Origin: Lytechinus pictus | Lineage: Eukaryota; Echinodermata; Echinoidea; Temnopleuroida; Toxopneustidae | NCBI RefSeq assembly: GCF_037042905.1 | Contig: NC_087261.1 | Location: 24,820,317 to 24,884,316 of the forward strand | DNA: 64,000 nt | Direction: 5' to 3' | Shown: in pieces, positions 34,702 through 47,102 of the stretch | Numbering within the stretch: position 1 is the first letter of the stretch | Layout of the letters: each line of letters opens with the position of its first letter | Made by a program: the position numbers and the translations under genes | Notes under the pieces: model-generated | Databases searched by the model: none | Seen by the model: only the letters and a program-made list of their open reading frames with translations | Told to the model about the DNA's origin: nothing

Positions 34702-34839
34702 TCTATTGGATATTCTTAACTGCAACTTATTTCATTATAAGGGAGGCATATCATTCACACTGGTATGAAAAATGAATCAATTTTGATTCCATGTAATAAC
34801 AAAGAAACATGATAGTGGGGATGTGACATCTTCAACCCA

Positions 34840-35165
34840 CATAGGCGGAAATCCCAGAGGGGACAGGGGGACGTGTCCCCCCTACCAAAAATAGGGGGAC
34901 ACAATATCAAATGTCCCCCTACTATTTTTGGTCTTTCATGGAGAAAAATACATCACTTCACAATCGAAATAATACATGTATTTTGGACTAAATGACCTTA
35001 CATTTTGGGTGAAAACCTTTTTTTTTTTTTTTTTTTGGGGGGGGGGCTTGTCAAATTTTGTTAGGGTTAAAATGACCTTACATCTGGGGTGATAACCTTT
35101 TTTTCTGCTTGTTAAATATTCCAGTCCCTGGTCCCCCTACCTTTGGGGACAGATTTCTGCCCATG
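34840..35165. mobile_element. 326-bp hAT-like MITE with 8-bp TSD
   Basis: Imperfect inverted ends CATAGGCGGAAATC and GATTTCTGCCCATG are flanked by TCAACCCA (34832-34839, 35166-35173). The interior is built of 'agggggac' and 'gtccccct' blocks. Confidence 0.85.
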
Positions 35166-35849
35166 TCAACCCACCTATTAAATATTCATGACGACATGCA
35201 TATCACCATTTTCATAAAATATTGCTAAACTTTATAATCAAATAACTTAACTATTTGTTATAAGATTTTCATAAAATTGTATTTGATATGAATATTTTCA
35301 GCCCGGAATAGCCCCAAAAGCAAGCTGCGTAATATCTGAATAAACATGCGTGCGCGTGTTTAAAGTTAGACCTAGTATCTGGGCATTGTAAATACATTTT
35401 TTATTATAAAAATCAATAATGCGAGCGCGAAGCGCGAGCAGAAAATATTTGATATTCCGATCTGAAAAGGGTGAATTTAAACACTATTTTAAGTACTGTG
35501 TCGGAAAAATCTGAAGTGGGGGGGGGGGGGGGGTCTACAAAACGTCGTTCATTTTCATTATATTTCTGTCATTTATCAACTTACCACTAGATTTCCAGGA
35601 GGTGCTGCCTATGGAAAATAACACATGCAGCACCACCGCTTCCCAGGACCATGGGGAAGAGCGAAAAAGACTGTGAAATTTGATTTCTATTGTCTGACTT
35701 GTAATTGTTTATACAAAACACGGGCGGTCGGGCGCGCGCACACTTGATTCGACATAAGACCTGGAATTTTCAAGTCCAACCACACCCATATCCCAGATGT
35801 CCCTCCCTGCTATCGAGTAGTGTGGTGTACACTTTGGTTTGCACCGTCG

Positions 35850-35928
35850 CACAGTGGGCCAGAATGAGTTGAAAGTGCGCCAAAATTATATTCCGTGTTA
35901 TATTTTTACTTTAACATGTTGAGTATGT
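35850..35928 (+). mobile_element. Truncated copy of the CACAGTGGGCC element
   Basis: Cgtcgcacagtgggccag and 'tgaaagtgcgccaaaa' match the left end of 16721-17945, then similarity stops. It lies in a stretch of C that is replaced by other sequence in D. Confidence 0.7.
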
Positions 35929-36232
35929 GAAAGACTATGTATATGATTTGCGATTGTCGGATGTGATAATGTACATTATAACATATATGAAAAAAAATAC
36001 AAACTGAAAGGGAACCTGATTTCGTGGGGGTGCTGCCTATGGAAAATAATACATGCAGCACCCCCAGGAAAATTTCTGAGGGTGCTTCAGCACCCCCAGC
36101 ACCCCCACTTCCCAGGTCCCTGTGTGAAGAGAAACCAGCGACGTGTGTAGACTCTTCACTAGTCGCTTTGTAGCTATTTTTGCGGAGATTGCCTTCGACA
36201 GGGTGTAAAAACGGAAACGCGCTCGCCGCGCT

Positions 36233-36578
36233 ACGTTCGAACTCTCCCAAGATCCCAACACTCACTCATCAACACATTCATTCGCTAGCACTACCCCCAC
36301 TGCGCGCGCGCACACAGACACACACACACACACACCAAACACCGCATATCCTACAGGCCTCTTATATATACGCATGGGTCACACATAAAAAAAGCCCCGG
36401 AAAAAAAACACACCGCAGCATTTTCTCTCACACACGCACTCGTCACAATTTGGTACTAATATTACATGTACCAGTCACTATGACAATGATTTCAACGCTG
36501 GCCTGTGAGATGATTAGAGAATATGTAGAGAGAAAATGCTTGGCACAGTGCATATATTATTATATATGTATATATATA

Positions 36579-36621
<43 letters not shown>

Positions 36622-36720
36622 CGAACTGTACGGTAACTTCATATTAAAATATTGGTTATGATTAATGCACCTATAATTAATTATCTTCGCTATAGATAGC
36701 ATATTGTATTGTATGTATCA
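36233..36720. other. No gene; CA and TA microsatellites
   Basis: GC/CA alternation at about 36300-36336 and (TA)n at about 36554-36619. Confidence 0.7.
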
Positions 36721-39195
36721 CTGTTAATACTTTATATTTTGTATTTTGTATATTGGTTTAGATCCTGATAGTATAGTATAGTATTTATTTTCCGTATTTA
36801 AAAAAAAAAAAATGCAAAATGCAAAACGGATGGATAGCCCATTTTCAGTTAAGTCGACATGACTATACTGTTCTTCCATGGGGTCCATATACAATACAAA
36901 GTAAAAAGTAAACACATATGAAACAAGCATAACACACATGTATACGGTAAATCAAACAAAATAACAAAAATGACATGATATATGTTGTTACTAATAAGAA
37001 AAGATCATAAAATTAAATAGTTTGGCAAGAATTTACACTAAATATTTTTTTAATGAATGAATTAGGCTGCTATCACGTTATTGAAAAAGGTTTTCACAAG
37101 GAGCAAGGAATAGAAAATGAATAATATAAATATACAATGAATATAAATGAATATGTAATCATTGTAAACTGTCATAGTAACACAGGATTCTGGTTCACGC
37201 ATACAATTTTAAGAGGACAACAATAAGAGCGTAAAAATATTGAAAGGAATTCAGGATAAAAGTACCGATTGCATTGAGACAACATCGGAATAAATATATA
37301 AAAACATGTATATACACTGATTGGATTCATATGAGAAGTAAGAAATAAAAACCAAAAAGGAGAATGCACTTTGTGGAACTATTTAGTGGAATAAGCTCAA
37401 ATTCAGTTAGTAATTTAAAGTTTGTTAAAAGAACAATTGGGAAATGGGGAAGAAAAGAAAAGGAAAAAAAATGGGGAGACGGGGAAGAAAAAAAAAAAGA
37501 AAAAAAGATATAATATTGACTTTATGACAAGGTAAGCAGGTCACCGAAGTGAGATGATAATTTAGTTTTGAAATTTTTAACAATAGGAGACAATTTTAAG
37601 TCCAAAGGTAGGGCATTATATACCTTGGTACCTCTATATTTAAAGGATTTCATAAGGAATTCTGTCCGTGGTTTAGGTAAAAGTAGCTTTTCGCCATAAC
37701 GAAAATAGTAATATTGAGGTGCGACCTTGAATTCATTACGTAAATACTGAGGAGTTAGTTCGTGCATTACCTTGTACATAAAAACAATACAATGCTGATT
37801 TCTCCTTTTGTTAAGAAATTGCCAGCCCAGAGAATTATGCAACTCAGCGACAGATATGTGTGACTCTGATTTTACTCTTAATATGATACGAGCTGCTCTG
37901 TTCTGTACCTTCTGGAGTTGTTCGATATATTTATTACATGCTGAGCTGTATCTTACGTCACCATAATCAAAATATGGGAGTATAAGAGACTTATAAATGG
38001 AGTTTACAACTTATTCATTCAACGAGCGTCTTAATCGTCCTAGAAAACCAACCATCTTACTTACTTTCTGGACTAGTTTTTCGTTTTATTCCAGGTCAAA
38101 GTTTCATCACAAATCAGTCCTAAGTACTTAAATTCACGCACTTGGTTTATACGGGAATTGTTTAATGTTACATTCAAGACATTGCATTTAGCAAGCATAT
38201 GTTTACTTCCGATTAGGATGCATTCTGTTTTATTACAATTGACACTCAGTTTGTTATTATTCATCCACTTATGAACATTATCCAGGTCGGAGTTAAGAGC
38301 TGACTCTACGTTTTGGATAGATGGGTGAGAAAAGTAAAGAACCGTGTCATCGGCGTACAATTGAACCTGACATAATTTCACACAGTCCATTAAATCATGT
38401 ATGTACATGATGAAAAATAGTGGTCCTAGCAGTGAACCTTGCGGGACTCCGCAGGTAATGTTAGATTCTGCAGAAAGCTCAGAGTTGACAAGCGTCCTAC
38501 AAATTCTGTCGGTCAAGTAACTTTCCATCCATAGCAATGGAGTACCCTTTATCCCAATATTAGTAAGCTTCTTTAGAAGAATTCCCCAGTCTACGGTGTC
38601 GAAGGCCTTTTTGAGATCGACAAACACCGCACCGGTATACTCTTTCTTATCAATTGCATGGTACCAGTCATCAGTTACCTTGATCAATGTTGTGATCGTT
38701 GAATGTCTTGCCCGGAAACCGGATTGTGCCGGCGAGAGAATATTGTGAATATGTAAGTATGAGAGTACCTGCCTCTGAACTATACGTTCTAAAATTTTTG
38801 ACACACAAGGAAGGAGGGAGATGGGTCTAAAATTTGATGGAATGGTTTTATCTCCACTTTTATGAATTGGGATGATTTTTGCAATCTTCCATTGTTTGGG
38901 AAATTTGCCCGTTTTCAACGAGAAGTTTATCAAATAGGTGATGCTGGGTGTTATTTCGTTAGCACATAATTTCAAAACGAATACAGAAATGCCATCCAGT
39001 CCCACTGATTTCGTGTTTCTTAAATTTCGTATGATATCGAGTACATCAGTTTCTTTTACAGGGGAAAAGCCAAATGAGCCCTTTACAGTACATGTACTTG
39101 TGTTATCCTGCAGGTCTCGGGGAATGTTTGGTAATTTATTAGCACGATCGCTTCCAACGCTAGAAAAAAAATTATTAAACTTGTTTGCAGCTTTT
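36721..39195 (-). mobile_element. 5'-truncated LINE, minus strand
   Basis: The coding remnant at 37522-39193 is followed by an AT-rich 3' UTR to about 36720. Truncation at about 39195 abuts a 'gcatgcgcccgaaagcttg' segment and (TA)n. Confidence 0.7.
37522..39193 (-). pseudogene. L2/CR1-like LINE reverse transcriptase, broken
   Basis: An open frame from about 39193 runs into IRNLRNTKSVGLDGISVFVL, then RPISLLPCVSKILERIV, FVDLKKAFDTVD, CGVPQGSLLGPLFF and the YADDT box at 38343-38357. A frameshift near 38085 gives a TAG at the end of LTWNKTKN; in the shifted frame EKLVQKVSKMVGFLGRLRRS continues, with TAA at 38011-38013. It then reads through LPYFDYGDVRY to NSLGWQFLNKRRNQHC and stops at 37522. RT identity is clear; clade is inferred. 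Confidence 0.85.
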
Positions 39196-39294
39196 GAAGC
39201 ATTATGAGGGGCATGCGCCCGAAAGCTTGATGAAGACTGGTATTGACCTTGCTACGGCCCTCTCTATACTTTTGATATCAAATATATATATATA

Positions 39295-39357
<63 letters not shown>

Positions 39358-39360
39358 CTG
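39196..39360. repeat. cgaaagcttg segment and (TA)n microsatellite
   Basis: 'attatgaggggcatgcgccc' then 'gaaagcttgatgaag' (39207-39236), about 45 bases, then TA from 39281 to 39351. The layout resembles the palindrome at 19079-19967, where GGCCGAAAGCTTG is also followed within about 60 bases by (TA)n. Confidence 0.6.
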
Positions 39361-39824
39361 GTCAGATATGCATATCGACCACCACGCTCTCCATCTCTCT
39401 CTCTCTCTCTCTCTCTGGAGTGTGGGTGGGTGTGTGCGCGTGTGTGTGTCTCTTTCAGCGTAAACCAGTCATATTTATGCTGATATGGCTGCTGTTTTTG
39501 CTTATTTCTTCCCATTTTCAATATATAGGTCTAATGTATTCATAGTCCATGAACAGCTAAAACAATTAATCACCTTTTCTTCAAGTTTATCTTAAGAGTG
39601 CATAAACTTTGTATACTTCTCACTGTTCTATCAATCGTCATCTATGTACATTGCTAGTCTTCACTGTTAATGCCTACTGATGTTGGGGGTAGTTACATCA
39701 TCATCATTATTGGCTCCTATCAGTGCCGGTGCTGTTGTTGCAATTGAGGCCTGTATTTACTGCACATCGAGGTACAAACAAAAGATTTCAGGATCCTTTC
39801 TTCCAAAGATCTGCAATACATGCT
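39361..39824. other. No gene; (TC)n and (GT)n
   Basis: TC repeat at 39392-39415 and a GT-rich stretch to 39450. Nothing else supported. Confidence 0.5.
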
Positions 39825-40020
39825 TGTTCAAAATATTTTCTACAAATGACGTACTAGTATATTCATACATTCACTGTTTTCTTGAACATTTAGTATGCTT
39901 CTCTTTGTTTTCAAAAGACATTGAGCAAATTTTCCGAAGAGAAAGATAATGACATTGATGGATTTCCATATACTTGATATCGATCGGATCAATCGTTACT
40001 CTTTGTAAGACGGGCCCTGG
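39825..40020 (+). mobile_element. Truncated MITE related to 48249-48524
   Basis: 'ttcatacattcactgttttc', 'gacattgatggatttccata' and 'tttgtaagacgggcc' match the right part of the intact copy at 48249-48524. Confidence 0.65.
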
Positions 40021-40477
40021 TTTCTTAGTGCAGCTAAATATCGTTAATAAGGCCCCCCTTTAAATTACCAACTGACGTTAAGTGTCAGTATTGCCACAAT
40101 TGCCCCTCCCAACCACATTTTCAAACATCTCATTACTCTTCGAGATATGTATATCTAATGTATTACCAAGTACTTTAACATTCTTTGTTTGATTGAAAAA
40201 AAAAATCGTGAAATGAAGAAAATGTGTGACCTAGTTGTATTAATAATGATCACACCCTTCGTTAAAAAAACTCCATGTACTTTATAATCGACAAAAAAGA
40301 AACTGAATCGAAGTTGACAAAAACTTATGTAATTCGTTTGCTAAATTTTCACGTCGATGGTGAAAATCTGATTTCAAAAAACAAATTCTTGTGCTGTAAA
40401 CAATTTGAATCGAGTTGGAAGCAGATCTTATCAAATGATCGGACATCAACAACATTTATTGAATAATAATTTACAAA

Positions 40478-40612
40478 ACAAAAGTCACACTTGGTGATCG
40501 TGCATTTACACTTGCTGCCCCCAAACTATGGAATAGCCTGCCAATTGATATAAGAAGCTCTCCATCCTTGACTCTCTTCAAATCAAAATTAAAAACATAT
40601 CTCTTTAGTTAA
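40478..40612 (+). pseudogene. LINE C-terminal fragment
   Basis: The 44-codon frame TKVTLGDRAFTLAAPKLWNS then LPIDIRSSPSLTLFKSKLKT ends at TAA 40610-40612. This is the conserved C-terminal motif (GDRAF..AAP.LWNSLP) of CR1/L2/Jockey-type proteins, 5' truncated. Confidence 0.75.
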
Positions 40613-42963
40613 GAAAATAAGAAAAGAGCTCTGGACAAGCGCAGCTGAATATATTCATATAAAACCTGCGGTATACAAATTAATGTTTATTATTTATATA
40701 GTAGCGCAAAGCAGGGCCACTCAAACATGAATATACACAATATAATTATGATTGATATAATGTAATTCCCTCTTCACACCTGTATGCTGTAAAGAGCTTA
40801 ACGATCGATTTGTTTTAATATACATGTAAGTGGCATAAGGTATTACCATTAGGCCTGTTAATGATAACGAGGATACTCAAACGTGTGAAATGCTAGTGTA
40901 TATGTAAGATTTACAAGTAATGTGATTCAGAGAAATTTAATAAGCCTGTATACTTACCACAATTTCCACATCGACATGGCAGATAGGCCTATATGATATG
41001 AGGCAGAATACTAAACAAGGAGATTGACTACGCCTTTTTAAGAAAAAACGGATTCTTCATGGAATGCAATATTGACGATACAGCATTATTCTCCACCATA
41101 TATGTTTTGAAGCTGCACAAAAATTCGATATGCTATGTGTCACAACCACGAAAAAGTTCAATGCAGAACAAAATGATGTTTTGAAAACTTCTCTCATCGG
41201 ATCAATGGTAGTATAAAGGCCTATCCGCCTCTCCTCTGCAACTTGATCTACATCTTATTAACAAATAAGAACCACGCAAGGTATACAGAACATTGTATTT
41301 CGACAAAGAGATAATTAATGTTTAACTAAGCCTAGCAACTTAACACCACCAAAGTAACGACACTTTATCTCAAAGAGTATTAAATCAAAGGCCTTATCAG
41401 TCAGGGGCGTAGGAACGGCTTTGAAAGTGGGGTTGGGGGACCATGCATAAAATCACAATCAGATGGTCATTGTTACGTTTTTGTGAACGGTTTTTGAAAA
41501 AAGGTGTGGGGCACTGAAGGCCCCTCTCCCGGTTACGCAGACCCTGGCAGTAGCCTAAGGTTCAGTTGGTAAACTGCTTCAACATCTTTTCACTGGTTGG
41601 GAATCTATGACGTCATCCGACATGTCTTATTTAAACGAAGTTGTGATCACATGCGCTTGCTTGTATAAAGAAATATCACATCATTTGAAAATATCAGGTG
41701 CATGAATGAAAGGAATTCCAGGGAATTCTACAGTTACCACAATTTTTAGATTGATTTGTGTGCCTCGATCCTTGTGAATATCGTTTTTTATGGCAGCCAC
41801 TTTTGAATAAGAAATTAGAGGGAAAAGGATGCTACTGAGAAGCGGACAAAAAAGTTATATATGTGTTTGTTTCATTAATTTTAAAGTAGAAAAGAGTATG
41901 CGCAATATATTTTGAATGAATCCAAGGAGTTGTCAGATCTGACAACTTGTCGGACAAAAGTGTCGATGAATTGCTCCTCTGTTTATCTACTAACAATTCG
42001 AACCAATTGCCATTTAGCGCATTTGTTGTCGTCCAGTTCGATTTCAATTTCGTGTAATATCCACTTCGTCTAATTGCGTTAGGGCCAAGATTCATGAATC
42101 AAATTTTTATAGCTATAAAAAGTACAAAATAAGAAGAGGTCGAAGTGGTAGTAAGGAAGACAATACATTTATCAAGAATCTGGACAAAGTGTAGTGTAGA
42201 CCAAAATGGTTCGACCTATGTGGTATTAGACTATCTGAGTATAGACCAATTGCTTTTTAGACCAAGAGCATATAAACCAAATTGTGTGCTTCATTTTGCC
42301 ATCATTTCGCCATCATTTTTGTTACCATTTTTTTTCTTTAATTAATGACATCCAACTGAACAGCATGCGTCTGTTCCTCAACAGCGTATAACCTGTCATA
42401 TGAGTTGCTTTCAATTCACCTTAACACTAATATTCTGATCTTGGCCTTTCATTTAACTTGCAAAAGAGTCGTAATAGTTGTTCTCTATGAATTCAAAATC
42501 TAAAGCCTTACACAACCGGAAAATTCAATATTAATATCGAATTGAAACCGTTTTCCCCCTTTGCATTTTTCTTCAGGTTTTGTAAACTGAGGTCAGTGGG
42601 CATGGTGGGGGGGGGGGGGGGGGTGGGACGATATTATTTACACACTTTTATTACTCTTTTTATTTGACTTCCTTGAAGCGCATGCATCGGAAGAAGAAAT
42701 CTATATCAATTTTGTTTTCATTTATTGATTTTTCACATTATATATTGCATGGGTGTAGTTTCCTTATCACCTCCTATCTGCAGGAAACGTCTACTTCAAT
42801 TTCTTTTCTTCGCATTAGTCTAATTTTCCTTTTCATTAATTCGATCCATTTATTTGTTCTTACATGCTATTTCAAGTAGTCAAGTTTCAATAGGATTGAT
42901 GATGTCTGCTATCGAGTTATTTGTTTCTTTCGATAGTTGGTTTTGTACTTTGCATTGTATACA
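40613..42963. other. No gene seen; small repeat fragments
   Basis: About 41404-41547 starts CAGGGGCGTAGG and ends TTACGCAGACCCTG and may be a tiny hAT-like element without a clear TSD. At 41928-41975 is a fragment of the 20987 MITE. A poly-G lies near 42607. The rest is AT-rich. Confidence 0.5.
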
Positions 42964-44933
42964 CAGCGGCGTAACAGGGGGGGGGGGGGGCTAGAGTAAA
43001 CAATTTCCCGGTCATATCATGGTATGAACAGGCGTAATGGTGTAATGAGGCGACTATTTTGAGAAGGCTAGATATTGCGTATCGGCCAAAATTTATTTTT
43101 AAAGAAGAGTTGCGAGCGAGCGAAGCGAGCGAGAAAAATTTTGACCGTTTTAATACAAAAATCCAATTTTGTGATAGATTTTTACATGATATCCAGATAA
43201 TAACATATTTCACTCTTCTCTCTTTAGATTCCCTTTTTGTGGTCTGTACGCCACTGTGAACAGGATTCTTTGCGGCAGTAGCGTGAAGAGTAAAAAAAAA
43301 AAAAAAAAAACGAGGTGCAGTATAGCACATGTGCTAAAAAGCTGCTTTATATAAGTCCCGAGCGAGCGAAGCGAGCGAGAAAAAAAATCACCTTTTCATT
43401 AGAATCTTTTGAGCTATTTTTTCACATTATATTCAGTAAATAAAATGATATCGGATACACTTTTCCTTTGCTTTTCTTTCCTCCTTTTTTGTTCTTTTTT
43501 GTAGAACTTTTTGGAGCCATGGCCCAACACTTCCATACGCAGTGTTGTGCGGTTGGGGTCCGGGGCGGAGCCCCCGGAACTTCTTAATATCAAAGCCATT
43601 TAAATCTCGCAGATTGCCGCTATTTTAATCAACTCGCGGGCATATACAGAATATAGCTTTTACACAACACATTTATTCTACCAATTTGCGTAATGAACCA
43701 AATATTTTGAGGGGGCAAAACATAGCAATGTGGGACAAATTTGTAAAAAGTCGCCAGCGTGCAAAGCGAGCTGGAAAAAGAAATTGCCTATTGAAATTAG
43801 ATTATAATTATGTGATAGATTTTTCCATTATATTCAGCAAATAACATTTGTTTCCATTTATTTCATTATACATGGTCTCCTATAATTTCTTTTATTTCCT
43901 CTTGGGTGTGGAACCAAGACCACCCGCCGCCACGCCTGTATGGGCTTATAGCACAATGTTGTATGCAGTCCATCTTTCTTCCGCTCTTTAAAGGGGAATC
44001 CAGCCTTGGCCATGGTGTGTTGGGAAGGAGAAAAATAAATTAAACAAAATGGTGAAAGTTTGAAAGAAATCGGACAAGCAATAAGAAAGTTATAGCTGCT
44101 TTAAAATTGAGATCACTAATAGTATGTAGATTTAAATTATGACAAGGGGCAAGGACAACATTCCCATAGGCCATGTACTTTATTATCAGTATTTGTGGTT
44201 TTCTCCTAAGTACCCGTTCCCCTAGGGCAGTAATCTAAATATAACCCAGGTAGTATATTGTTTAATGTCCTCATGAAAGAAAAATATAACTTGAAATTTT
44301 AGCCATAATATGTATTGGAGTACATTGAAGAGCAATCCTTGCCTTACATCACTATGACATCCCATATGCGGCCAATTTGATGTCTCCATGAGCATAGTTA
44401 TTACCAATATTTCCAGCTTTTAAAAATTCATAACTTTCTTGTTGTTTGTCCAATATTGTTCAAACTTTCACTTATCAACTTGTTTGATTTATTTGGGTTG
44501 GATTCATCGGCAGCCCGGTCGTGTTATTATTTTTTTCTTGTCCCTTTTCTTTGTTTTCCAATTTAGCTTTTGATTAATTACATTCTACTTTCGTTTCCCG
44601 CTATTGTTTGCCATTTTGTCATCTTTTAATTTATTTCCCACCGTGCTATTGCATTACTTAGGCCTATTTCGGAATGAATCGTTCTTTCTCAAATGTTCTT
44701 CTTTCGTACATTTTCCTGCTTTCCTTCCTTTTCCATAAAAAAGTTTTTTCTTCGTTTTCTTTTCACTTTTCCCTTTCCCTTTCCTTTTGTTTTCCTCCTT
44801 TCCTTATCCCCTTTTCTTTCCCTTTCCCTTTCTTTCTCCCTTCTTTTTTATTTTTTCCCGTTTTTCATTTTTTCACCGGTGAAATCCGCCAGGGGGGGGG
44901 GGGCAGCTTGCCCCCCTGCCTGTTACGCCACTG
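42964..44933. mobile_element. 1970-bp hAT-type element with 8-bp TSD
   Basis: Ends CAGCGGCGTAACAGG and CCTGTTACGCCACTG are flanked by the exact duplication TGTATACA (42956-42963, 44934-44941). G runs follow both ends. It contains GAGCGAGCGAAGCGAGCGAG units (about 43112-43133, 43359-43380, weaker 43755), a nested MITE and a CT-rich tract at 44690-44880. No transposase. Confidence 0.88.
43989..44504 (+). mobile_element. MITE with aaaggggaatccagcc end
   Basis: It begins taaaggggaatccagccttg with internal 'gtgaaagtttgaaagaaatc' and, inverted, 'caaactttcac'; the right end (gggttggattc) is truncated. It is nested in the 42964 element. Confidence 0.6.
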
Positions 44934-44941
44934 TGTATACA

Positions 44942-45728
44942 TTTCAGGATGGTTCACAAACCTCCTTTAAAAATTTCTGCAGATCAATTTCAAATTTCCC
45001 GTGATCTCCGTAGACGCTATGAAATTTAAATACATATATCATGTATATCAAAATGTGTAAATGAACATCTGATTTTTCAATAATGTAAGTGCTAAGACAT
45101 ATGCTTATCCTAGTCATTTTCTTTTCTTGATTTGAACAAGGCAGTCATTAGATAATTATACATCGTGGAACTTAATGGAAAACTTTTCTTTTGGCCGATT
45201 TAGAACCTTTAACTACCGCAAATTTCCGGAATCCCCCTAATTAAGCCCTACTTATCACGTTGGTAAATACACCAATGGTCTCTTTAAACTACATATTCCA
45301 ATGCAAATGTTTCCAATGTTGTACTCTCTTTTATTAATTTCATATCATCGCTGTTGAAAGTTCATCGATTTTGCTGGTAGACAGAATAAAGGAAATTGAT
45401 ACGAATAATAGATTAAGACCGCGCGGTTAATAGTCACAAGGGCCTTTAACTATATCAAAACACAATCCCAAACACATCACACACCCAACCATGGAAGAAC
45501 TTACACACTCAAATTCCAAAGTACAGTCCCACCTCTCTTATCCGGACATGCTGGGACCAGTACCAATCCGGATAAGGGCTTTATCCGGATCTGTGAGACC
45601 CATTGTTTACTACACTGCCTCCCAAATTGTAGCTACGCGTAATATATCGTAGTGGGCGTACACAGGCATTATTTCGGTGCTGTCAGTGCAAATGCAAGTA
45701 ATAATAATAATGATGGTATATATGTATA
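44942..45728. other. No gene; possible pogo-type end
   Basis: Around 45522-45610, tacagtcccacctctcttat and the repeated ttatccggat motif resemble pogo/Tigger-type inverted ends. Otherwise unannotated AT-rich DNA. Confidence 0.4.
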
Positions 45729-46712
45729 CATTGCGTATCAAAAAAAAGTTTACACTTAGAAAAAAATATGTAAAATTATACATTTATAATATCCTGAAGA
45801 TTTTTCCACATTTTAACATTGGTACAGATCCATTCAAGCAAATGACGTCGTAGCTGTCGAAAAATATTTCCGCTTGAGTGAGCACCACTTACTTATGAAA
45901 AGTTAATGAAAAATGATTTGCGCAGAACTTTGAAATAGTTATGCAAATAAAAGTAGACCTTAATCATGAAGAACAAATTGAATTTAGCTAGTAAAATTGA
46001 TTTGAAGATATCTTTTACCTTTTTAACTTGTTTCCTTGCCCAAAACACTTCGAAGAGTCCATTGCGCCCCACCCCACTCCCCCACACACAGAGGCCATCG
46101 TGACGATATTTGCTTTACACTGAGCTGTGATTTACATGAAATGGCTTAGGCTTGATTTTCATTTTGTTAATCATTGTCAAGCTTGGAAAAAGTGTGGAGA
46201 AACAAGTATTAAATGAAAAATGAAATGCAAACCCACTTCAAATGATAAAAACTTAGTGAAAAAATGCTGGAGATGTCTGATATAAACTTTTGTTTAGATT
46301 TAGTTATGTCCTCAGATCCAGCTGGCACAAAAGGGTAAAGGTTGTGCTTACTAAGTGTTGAAATTTCAATTTGGGTGGCAAAATTGTTACAAAATGCTTG
46401 AATGTATCCATTTATTACAATTGACAAAAAGTGCAATGGGAAATGTATGAGAAATGTTTCGCAGGGTAAGTTTGATTTCGCCCTTTCCCCTTGACACAGC
46501 GTGAAAACGAGCATTTCTGCGCAAACAGATTTCTGCGAGCTTTACAAAAATGGATAGTGTTCACTCAAGTGTAACATTCTGTCAAAACTTTTACTTTCAT
46601 TGGATAGATGAGACCCAAACCCAAGATTATATGTGAAAAAATTACCCACATGTTGTATATTTTTTAATTCCCAGGGCTTTTTCAAAGTGTAAACTTTTTT
46701 TGATACGCACTG
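45729..46712. mobile_element. Tc1/mariner-like MITE with TA duplication
   Basis: Ends CATTGCGTATCAAAAAAAAG and CTTTTTTTGATACGCACTG are inverted, continued inward by tttacactt / aagtgtaaa. TA flanks both sides (45727-45728, 46713-46714). No transposase frame. Confidence 0.8.
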
Positions 46713-46717
46713 TATAA

Positions 46718-46985
46718 CAATATTAGCTGGATTTATAAAGCGCTTTTTGCCTGAGGATACAAAGCGCTGCTATTATTACCCCGGCTTTAGCTCAGCTGCC
46801 ATCACCGGCGCTCAGTGCATTCAAGGAAATAATCCTGCCGGATACCCATTCACTTCAACTGGGTCGAGTGCAGCAGTGTGGATAAATTTCTTGCTGAAGG
46901 AAAACACGACATGGCTAGGATTCGAACCCACGCCCCTCTGTTTGAAAGGTGAGAGATGAGAGTCAGAACCACTAGACCACGATGC
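46718..46985 (-). mobile_element. tRNA-derived SINE
   Basis: On the minus strand, TGGTCTAGTGGT (46969-46980) is the A box and GGGTTCGAATCC (46918-46930) the B box. The body has gcactgagcgccggtgatgg and a tail (caaagcgctttataaatcca) next to the Tc1-like element. Confidence 0.75.
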
Positions 46986-47009
46986 GCCCACACACACACA
47001 GACACACAC

Positions 47010-47049
<40 letters not shown>

Positions 47050-47102
47050 CATATATATATGGGTGTGTGTGCCTGTAAGGGTGTGTGTGTGTGTGTGTGA
47101 TG
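46986..47102. repeat. Compound CA/TA/GT microsatellite
   Basis: (CA)n, then (TA)n, then (GT)n in near-palindromic order. Confidence 0.9.

Larger units (their letters stand above)
33722..35310 (+). mobile_element. TTAA-type MITE carrying two nested elements
   Basis: The MITE body is contiguous only after removing 33996-34701 and 34840-35165. The corresponding MITE in element D (about 51548-52065) lacks both insertions. Confidence 0.75.
32826..36124. mobile_element. 3.3-kb hAT-type element C with 8-bp TSD
   Basis: Ends CAGGGACCTGGGAA and TTCCCAGGTCCCTG are flanked by the exact 8-bp duplication TGTGAAGA (32818-32825, 36125-36132). From left: a (CA)n region, a GCGAGC-type array, a TTAA MITE broken by two further insertions, another array unit, and a roughly 85-bp internal repeat of the right terminus (about 35597-35680). 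No transposase frame. Its relative D is at 50844-53001 in opposite orientation. Confidence 0.9.
32066..36232. mobile_element. Fold-back element with about 375-bp arms, right arm interrupted
   Basis: The left arm 32066-32440 is inverted as 32500-32817 plus 36125-36232, around a spacer rich in (tag)n. The arms share atttaatggggatttaattc, ggccacacggccaaggcag and aatagctacaaagcgactag. Both arms encode a similar open frame (…IATKRL.KSLHTSL…; 32051-32257 plus, 36037-36261 minus). The 32826-36124 element sits in the right arm with a perfect TSD; the left arm shows the unoccupied sequence. Confidence 0.85.

Noticed and set aside
36180-36581. 133-aa Thr/His-rich frame
   Set aside because: Mostly translation of a fold-back arm, a CA repeat and a TA repeat.
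41404-41547. 145-bp hAT element
   Set aside because: Ends are plausible but the adjacent 8-mers do not match, so I kept it only as a fragment.
43092-43130. CpG island or promoter at GCGAGCGAGCG stretches
   Set aside because: They are short repeat cores inside transposons in AT-rich DNA with no nearby gene start.
44674-45004. Phe/Ser/Leu-rich membrane-like frames
   Set aside because: They are translations of a CT-rich tract in a hAT-type element, not real membrane proteins.
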